Positions 4,644 to 8,313 of a stretch of 8,313 nt of DNA are shown piece after piece. Origin of the DNA: an uncultured Bacilli bacterium (GTDB lineage: Bacteria > Bacillota_I > Bacilli_A > RF39 > UBA660); NCBI GenBank assembly GCA_947630885.1, contig CANRJI010000044.1, positions 1-8,313 of the forward strand. Direction: 5' to 3'. The first letter of the stretch is position 1, and every line of letters starts with the position of its first letter. The notes beneath the pieces are model-generated. The model was not told where the DNA came from. It saw only the letters and a list, made by a program, of their open reading frames with translations, and did not search any database. The translations under genes and the position numbers were made by a program.

Positions 4644-6776
4644 ATGAAAAATATAATGAAAATAGTAAAAAATAATGCTAAATTATATATTGCTTTAGGT
4701 ATTATCATTGTCCTTGGAACGATAGGTATTGCTTTTGCTGTTAATGTTGGAACCTTTAATCCTATTGCTATCGATGCGACAACTATTCCTATTGATGCAA
4801 CAATTACTTATGATGAAAAAGAAAATGGATCAGAGATTATTAATAATGGTAATATGTTACCAATTGATGATAATTTAGTAAATGGCCCAGATGTCAGTGA
4901 TAAACGTGTTTTAAAAGCAACTTTTAATGTGACGGGAAATAAAAATAATCCTGAAGGTACAATATACGATATCGCTCTTCACGATATTGATATTGATTGT
5001 GAACTACGAACTTCTGATGTCAATTGGCGTTTATATAAAAATGGAGAATTTCTCTCTGAAGGAACCTTATCTCCAACCTTTGATACGATGAATAATAATC
5101 GCCTTGTCCTTACTGAAAGTCAAGAAGATTTAACATTAAATACCGATAAGTACACCTTTTTATTATGGATAAGTGAGTCGTGCCCTGGTGATATTGCAGG
5201 ATGTGATCCAGCCTTAGAACAAAGTAAATATTTGAATAAACATTTTAGTGCTAGTATTAAAATTGAACTTACTACCAAAGCAAAAAAACCCTTAGTGCGA
5301 ATAACAGGCAATGAAAATTCATGTGAATGGATTGCTATTGATATCCCAAATTGCAATCAATTGACTTATAACGGTAATAATCAAGCACTAATAAATGAAA
5401 ATGCTAACTATAATTTGTTAAATAACATTGGAAAAAATGCCGGCATCTATGTAGTAACTGCTAGATTAAATAATGGTTATAAGTGGCGTGACGGCTCTAC
5501 TGATGCCAAAAAAGTTAGTTGCGATATTAATAAAAAAAGTTTATCAATCACTACTTTAAGTCAAAACATTATGTATGGCCAAAAAATTTCAAATACTATT
5601 GATGATGTTTCTGTCAATGGATTAATTACTGGCGATAATATTGAATTTCCTAATTTAACATCAAGTATTGTCGAAGTTGGTACCGGAAAAATTTCCTCTG
5701 GTGGAATAAAAATTCAAGATGTTGATGGCAATGATATAACTTCTAATTATGCCATTAGTTACAATAATACCGGTGATGTCGTTATAAGGTGCCAAAATAC
5801 CGCAACTCTTCCAAATATATCTGATCATTCTTATACTGGCAATGAATTTGTCGGCGTAACTGGTGGATTTCATGTTGATATTGCCGGAAGTGTAAGAGGA
5901 ACTAAAGAAGGAATTTATAAAGTTCAAGTTACACCAAAAAAGAATTATTGTTGGAACGATGGTGATACTAGTACCAAAGAATTGACTTGGAATATTACTC
6001 CGAATGATAATGATACAGTGCCCCCTAAAGTTAATCTAACGTCAGAAAGTAAATTAAAATCTTCTAGTCAAGATGTAATATTATCTTGTACTGATAATGT
6101 TGATGTTGCTGAATATTATTTTGGTAATAAAGCTCCGACATTACAAACACAATACTCTCCAGCGCTTTCAACAAATACATTCCTCAAGAATGAAAGTGTA
6201 AATCAAGCTGGTACATACTATTTATCTTGCAAAGATAGCGCTGGCAATGTTTCTGACCCCGTTAATATTGTGCTTTATTCATATACTGTTTACAACATGC
6301 TGTTTAATGGAGTAGGAACTATAAACTCGTTTACGACATCTAATTATGATCAAGTAGAATCACCTAGTGTATATATCGCTCCTTATGGTACAAATCTTAC
6401 ATATTCTAGTCTATATACAGCACCATCTAATTCGACATTTAAAGGGTGGAGTACATCAGCGCCTTCATCATCGTTAGCATCAGTAACAACATCTAGTAAA
6501 ACGCTTACTTCTAATTCAACATATACGATGTGGTTTAATCGTACATCATATACTATAAGTTACAACCTTAATGGTGGAATTAATGGACCAAGTACCCAAA
6601 CAAAGTACTATGGTGTTAATTCAAAATTAAGTAATACTGTACCAACAAAGGGAACTGACGAATTTCTAGGTTGGGGAGCAAGTAGTACATCGACGGAACC
6701 TATTTATCATCCCGGCGATGATTATGCTGAAAATAATTCTCGAACTTTATATGCAATATGGCGAGATAATTCTTGA
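4644..6776 (+). CDS. Large secreted/anchored repeat protein, prematurely stopped
   Basis: 710 codons open to a TGA at 6774, with AGGTGA (4635-4640) before the ATG. A basic start and a hydrophobic segment (about residues 13-32, ending IGIAFA) form a signal peptide or N-terminal anchor. Residues about 33-215 are an unrecognised beta-rich domain. About 220-298, 299-382 and 389-453 look like MBG-type domains (LTYNGNNQA, NNGYKWRDGS, then a SYTGNEFVGVTGG to NYCWNDGDTSTKELTW unit). About 457-545 is an Ig-like unit starting DTVPPKVNLT with the paired motifs LSCTDN and YYLSCKDSAGN. About 547-632 resembles an InlB B repeat (FKGWSTSAP) and about 635-706 a Flg_new repeat (ISYNLNGG to RTLYAIW). Such proteins are usually cell-surface adhesin-like factors. 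No LPXTG sorting motif is seen. The original gene clearly continued past the stop. Confidence 0.8.
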   Translation: MKNIMKIVKNNAKLYIALGIIIVLGTIGIAFAVNVGTFNPIAIDATTIPIDATITYDEKENGSEIINNGNMLPIDDNLVNGPDVSDKRVLKATFNVTGNKNNPEGTIYDIALHDIDIDCELRTSDVNWRLYKNGEFLSEGTLSPTFDTMNNNRLVLTESQEDLTLNTDKYTFLLWISESCPGDIAGCDPALEQSKYLNKHFSASIKIELTTKAKKPLVRITGNENSCEWIAIDIPNCNQLTYNGNNQALINENANYNLLNNIGKNAGIYVVTARLNNGYKWRDGSTDAKKVSCDINKKSLSITTLSQNIMYGQKISNTIDDVSVNGLITGDNIEFPNLTSSIVEVGTGKISSGGIKIQDVDGNDITSNYAISYNNTGDVVIRCQNTATLPNISDHSYTGNEFVGVTGGFHVDIAGSVRGTKEGIYKVQVTPKKNYCWNDGDTSTKELTWNITPNDNDTVPPKVNLTSESKLKSSSQDVILSCTDNVDVAEYYFGNKAPTLQTQYSPALSTNTFLKNESVNQAGTYYLSCKDSAGNVSDPVNIVLYSYTVYNMLFNGVGTINSFTTSNYDQVESPSVYIAPYGTNLTYSSLYTAPSNSTFKGWSTSAPSSSLASVTTSSKTLTSNSTYTMWFNRTSYTISYNLNGGINGPSTQTKYYGVNSKLSNTVPTKGTDEFLGWGASSTSTEPIYHPGDDYAENNSRTLYAIWRDNS

Positions 6777-7879
6777 CCTACCGCTAATATAAGCAGTACG
6801 AACGGCATAACGCCGAGTTAAACTGCGACTCTTTCTTGCACCGATAGTGGTGAAGTAGTAAGTTATTACTTTGGCAATAGTTATCCATCTTCGTCAACAT
6901 CTTATAGTAGCATTTCTAAAACAAATTCTATGTTTATTACACAAGCAATAAATGATTCTGGAACATATTATTTAGCTTGCAAAGACTCTTCGGATAACGT
7001 TTCGTCAGTGGTTAGTGCAACCTTTTATAAACCAAGTTTTTTCACAAACTACTACTTATAGTCCAAATGATTTCTGTAATGTTACTGACGATGATTGCAC
7101 AGTTACGCTAGGAGTAAATTGGAAACCTAATACTCATTCCATAACATACCGTGACAACGGTAGTACAGGTTACCATCTGTCAAGCATTATGATTATGCCA
7201 TTATACAATAATAAATTTATCTATGGTAACCCTACAAGAAATGGTTATAAATCCTTAGGATTGGAAGCTAGTAGTAAAGGTAATGTTGTATATACTCCAG
7301 GTAAGCAATGGGACGTTGAAATGGTCAGATTACAATTTATGTGCCATATGGGAGAGTAGCTCGACTCAAGTTACTACCAAGAAACTTGATTGTGAAGTCG
7401 CGGATAGATTAACGGTATACTATGTGTAACAACTTATTCCAATGGCTATTGTAATTATAGCGGTAAGAATGGGTTAAATAGTGGCTATAGTTTTTCTTTC
7501 AATACGACTAAAAGTTCAAATGGGAACAATCTCGGAGAAAAAGCAGAACTCTCCCTATATAGGAAGTGGTATGACAATAAATTAGAAGTATATTCCGAAG
7601 TCAAACTTATTGATGAAATATTAAGAGAGGGTAACACCATAACTTTAGTAAAAACGGAAGCGTTGAAGTCTGCTACGTAAAAGAAGAAATCTGTAAGGCT
7701 GCTAAATATAGAGGTGATGATGGTACCATTAGTGTTGAAGAAAATGATACGTACATTTCTGGAGTCATAGCTTTCAAAATAGAAGGAGCCATCCAGCATT
7801 AGAAGCACAATTACCTGCTTCTTTAACAACGCGAATATACCTTGGTGAATCATATCACCCCTTTAATCAACCCGTTTAA
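6777..7879 (+). pseudogene. Decayed 3' continuation of the repeat surface protein
   Basis: Right after the TGA the same frame repeats the Ig-like unit seen upstream (PTANISSTNG, TAA at 6819, then TATLSCTD, YYFGN and GTYYLACKDSSDNVSS). The reading then changes frame repeatedly. It shifts near a six-T run (7037-7042) into TYSPNDFCNV to KSLGLEASS (TAG at 7357). It shifts again to reach NLCAIWES, the match to TLYAIW (frame beginning near 7331; TAA at 7435). A third frame covers VTTYSNGYCNYSGKNG to VYSEVKLIDE (about 7414-7680), a fourth NGSVEVCYVKEEICKAA (about 7641-7802), and a last one HPALEAQLPASLTT to a TAA at 7877. That is two in-frame stops and about five frame changes in 1.1 kb. No genes other than these fragments are visible here. 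Confidence 0.8.
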
Positions 7880-7918
7880 GATTTACAATTGTTTATTGTG
7901 AAAAATTATTAAAAAATA

Positions 7919-7947
7919 TTGACAACAGTATAAATAATTGATATAAT
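7919..7947 (+). promoter_or_regulatory. Promoter of the tRNA-Ala/tRNA-Pro unit
   Basis: TTGACA (7919-7924), exactly 17 bases, TATAAT (7942-7947): a perfect consensus promoter. Transcription would begin near 7954, only a few bases before the tRNA-Ala at 7961. Confidence 0.9.
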
Positions 7948-7956
7948 TTATACTGT
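7925..7956. repeat. Perfect 11-bp inverted repeat inside the tRNA promoter
   Basis: ACAGTATAAAT (7925-7935) is repeated exactly in inverse orientation as ATTTATACTGT (7946-7956), with a 10-base centre. The left arm abuts the -35 box, the right arm overlaps the end of the -10 box and the expected start site, so most of it is not transcribed. It looks like an operator; the binding factor is unknown. Confidence 0.75.
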
Positions 7957-7960
7957 CCCT

Positions 7961-8037
7961 GGGGAATTAGCTCAGCTGGCTAGAGCATCTGCCCTGCACG
8001 CAGAGGGTCAAGGGTTCGAATCCCTCATTCTCCACCA
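7961..8037 (+). tRNA. tRNA-Ala (UGC)
   Basis: Full cloverleaf with encoded CCA (8035-8037). The acceptor arm GGGGAAT pairs with ATTCTCC with one G-U. The anticodon arm TCTGC/GCAGA (7988-7992/8000-8004) holds anticodon TGC at 7995-7997. The T loop is GTTCGAATC. First gene of a two-tRNA transcript. Confidence 0.97.
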
Positions 8038-8039
8038 GT

Positions 8040-8116
8040 CGGGAAGTGGCTCAACTTGGTAGAGCACCTGGTTTGGGACCAGGTGGTTGCAGGTTCAAAT
8101 CCTGTCTTCCCGACCA
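8040..8116 (+). tRNA. tRNA-Pro (UGG)
   Basis: Complete cloverleaf with encoded CCA (8114-8116). Acceptor CGGGAAG pairs with CTTCCCG. The anticodon arm CCTGG/CCAGG (8067-8071/8079-8083) holds TGG at 8074-8076. The T loop is GTTCAAATC. It starts two bases after the tRNA-Ala CCA, so both come from one precursor. Confidence 0.97.
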
Positions 8117-8127
8117 TTTTAAATATG

Positions 8128-8150
8128 AAAGCCTTAAATAAAGGCTTTTT
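8128..8150 (+). terminator. tRNA unit terminator
   Basis: A perfect 8-bp stem, AAAGCCTT (8128-8135) with AAGGCTTT (8141-8148), a 5-base loop and a trailing T run. It lies 11 bases after the tRNA-Pro CCA. Confidence 0.88.
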
Positions 8151-8313
8151 CTTATGTCTAAAAATGCATTCTTTCGTATTAAGATAACTTCCTTTTCCAT
8201 ACTAATAATGGTGATATAATGAAAAATAAAAGTATTTGGAAAGACTCTTATAATAAAAACTAGATAAGTCAAGTTGTACAAAATTTGATAAAATTAATCT
8301 AGGAGGATGAAGT
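8151..8313 (+). promoter_or_regulatory. Leader region of a gene starting beyond the right edge
   Basis: A good AGGAGG ribosome binding site lies at 8301-8306, so a plus-strand start codon probably falls just beyond 8313 (the ATG at 8307 is too close to use). A TATAAT at 8215-8220 could be the -10 box, but no convincing -35 box is 17 bases upstream. A 14-codon reading frame (8219-8263) lies in the leader. Confidence 0.45.

Noticed and set aside
5120..5356. Minus-strand 78-codon ORF inside the surface protein gene
   Set aside because: It is a shadow of a well-formed plus-strand coding region, with no ribosome binding site or recognisable protein features.
5661..5927. Minus-strand 88-codon ORF inside the surface protein gene
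   Set aside because: Shadow of the plus-strand MBG-like domains; the composition is not protein-like.
6774..6776. TGA read as Trp (mycoplasma-type code) to extend the surface protein
   Set aside because: A TAA follows in the same frame at 6819, further frame breaks occur, and intact genes in the window use TGG for Trp with no internal TGA.
7015..7359. Separate 114-residue gene starting at a GTG
   Set aside because: It is one frame fragment of the decayed surface protein: it continues the Ig-like/Flg_new repeat from the preceding frame and has no ribosome binding site.
7485..7853. Minus-strand 122-codon ORF
   Set aside because: It lies across the decayed 3' part of the surface gene, whose plus-strand fragments explain the sequence better.
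8051..8281. Minus-strand 76-codon ORF ending in GRQDLNLQPPGPKPGALP
   Set aside because: This is the antisense reading of the tRNA-Pro gene, a well-known source of spurious predicted proteins.
1..8313. CRISPR array, insertion sequence, prophage or defence system
   Set aside because: No regularly spaced repeats, transposase, integrase, phage or nuclease-like protein is visible on either strand.

Overview
The window looks like a chromosomal segment of an AT-rich, low-GC Gram-positive (Firmicutes/Bacilli-like) bacterium, possibly one of the uncultured gut Bacilli. Evidence: strong AGGAGG-type ribosome binding sites, TTGACA-17-TATAAT promoters, a LexA with Bacillus-type SOS boxes, an L27 protein with the Prp-cleaved N-terminal extension, and a gene order (spoIVFA-like, spoIVFB-like, rplU, prp, rpmA) that copies the Bacillus subtilis spoIVF-rplU-ysxB-rpmA cluster. 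The standard genetic code fits: all intact genes read through with TGG as Trp and no internal TGA.

Region 1 (1-645) is an SOS module. The 5' part of lexA (minus strand, running off the left edge) is divergent from a 45-residue single-pass membrane protein. Each gene has its own promoter and its own SOS-box-like sequence. The small gene has a terminator overlapping its stop codon. This is the arrangement of lexA/yneA in Bacillus, and the small protein is a candidate SOS-induced cell-division inhibitor. It is the most interesting item in the window.

Region 2 (650-1908) holds a two-gene unit of unknown function: a membrane-anchored extracytoplasmic protein and a 118-residue soluble protein, with a promoter in front and a clear terminator behind.

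Region 3 (1909-4472) is the conserved cluster. A catalytically dead LytM/M23-like membrane protein (SpoIVFA-like) overlaps an M50 intramembrane metalloprotease (SpoIVFB-like). A promoter and a structured L21-type leader then drive rplU-prp-rpmA, ending at a terminator. Prp should trim the L27 extension encoded by the next gene.

Region 4 (4473-7879), where obgE would often be expected, holds a large secreted or membrane-anchored repeat protein. It has an unknown N-terminal beta-rich domain, MBG-like domains, an Ig-like Cys-containing domain and InlB B/Flg_new-type repeats. The first 710 codons are open. Beyond the first stop the reading frame continues recognisably for another 1.1 kb, but with two in-frame stops and about five frame changes, so the 3' part is a decayed remnant or badly sequenced.

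Region 5 (7919-8150) is a tRNA-Ala(UGC)-tRNA-Pro(UGG) unit with a strong promoter, a perfect 11-bp inverted repeat overlapping that promoter, and a terminator. The last 160 bases are the leader of a gene that starts just past the right edge.
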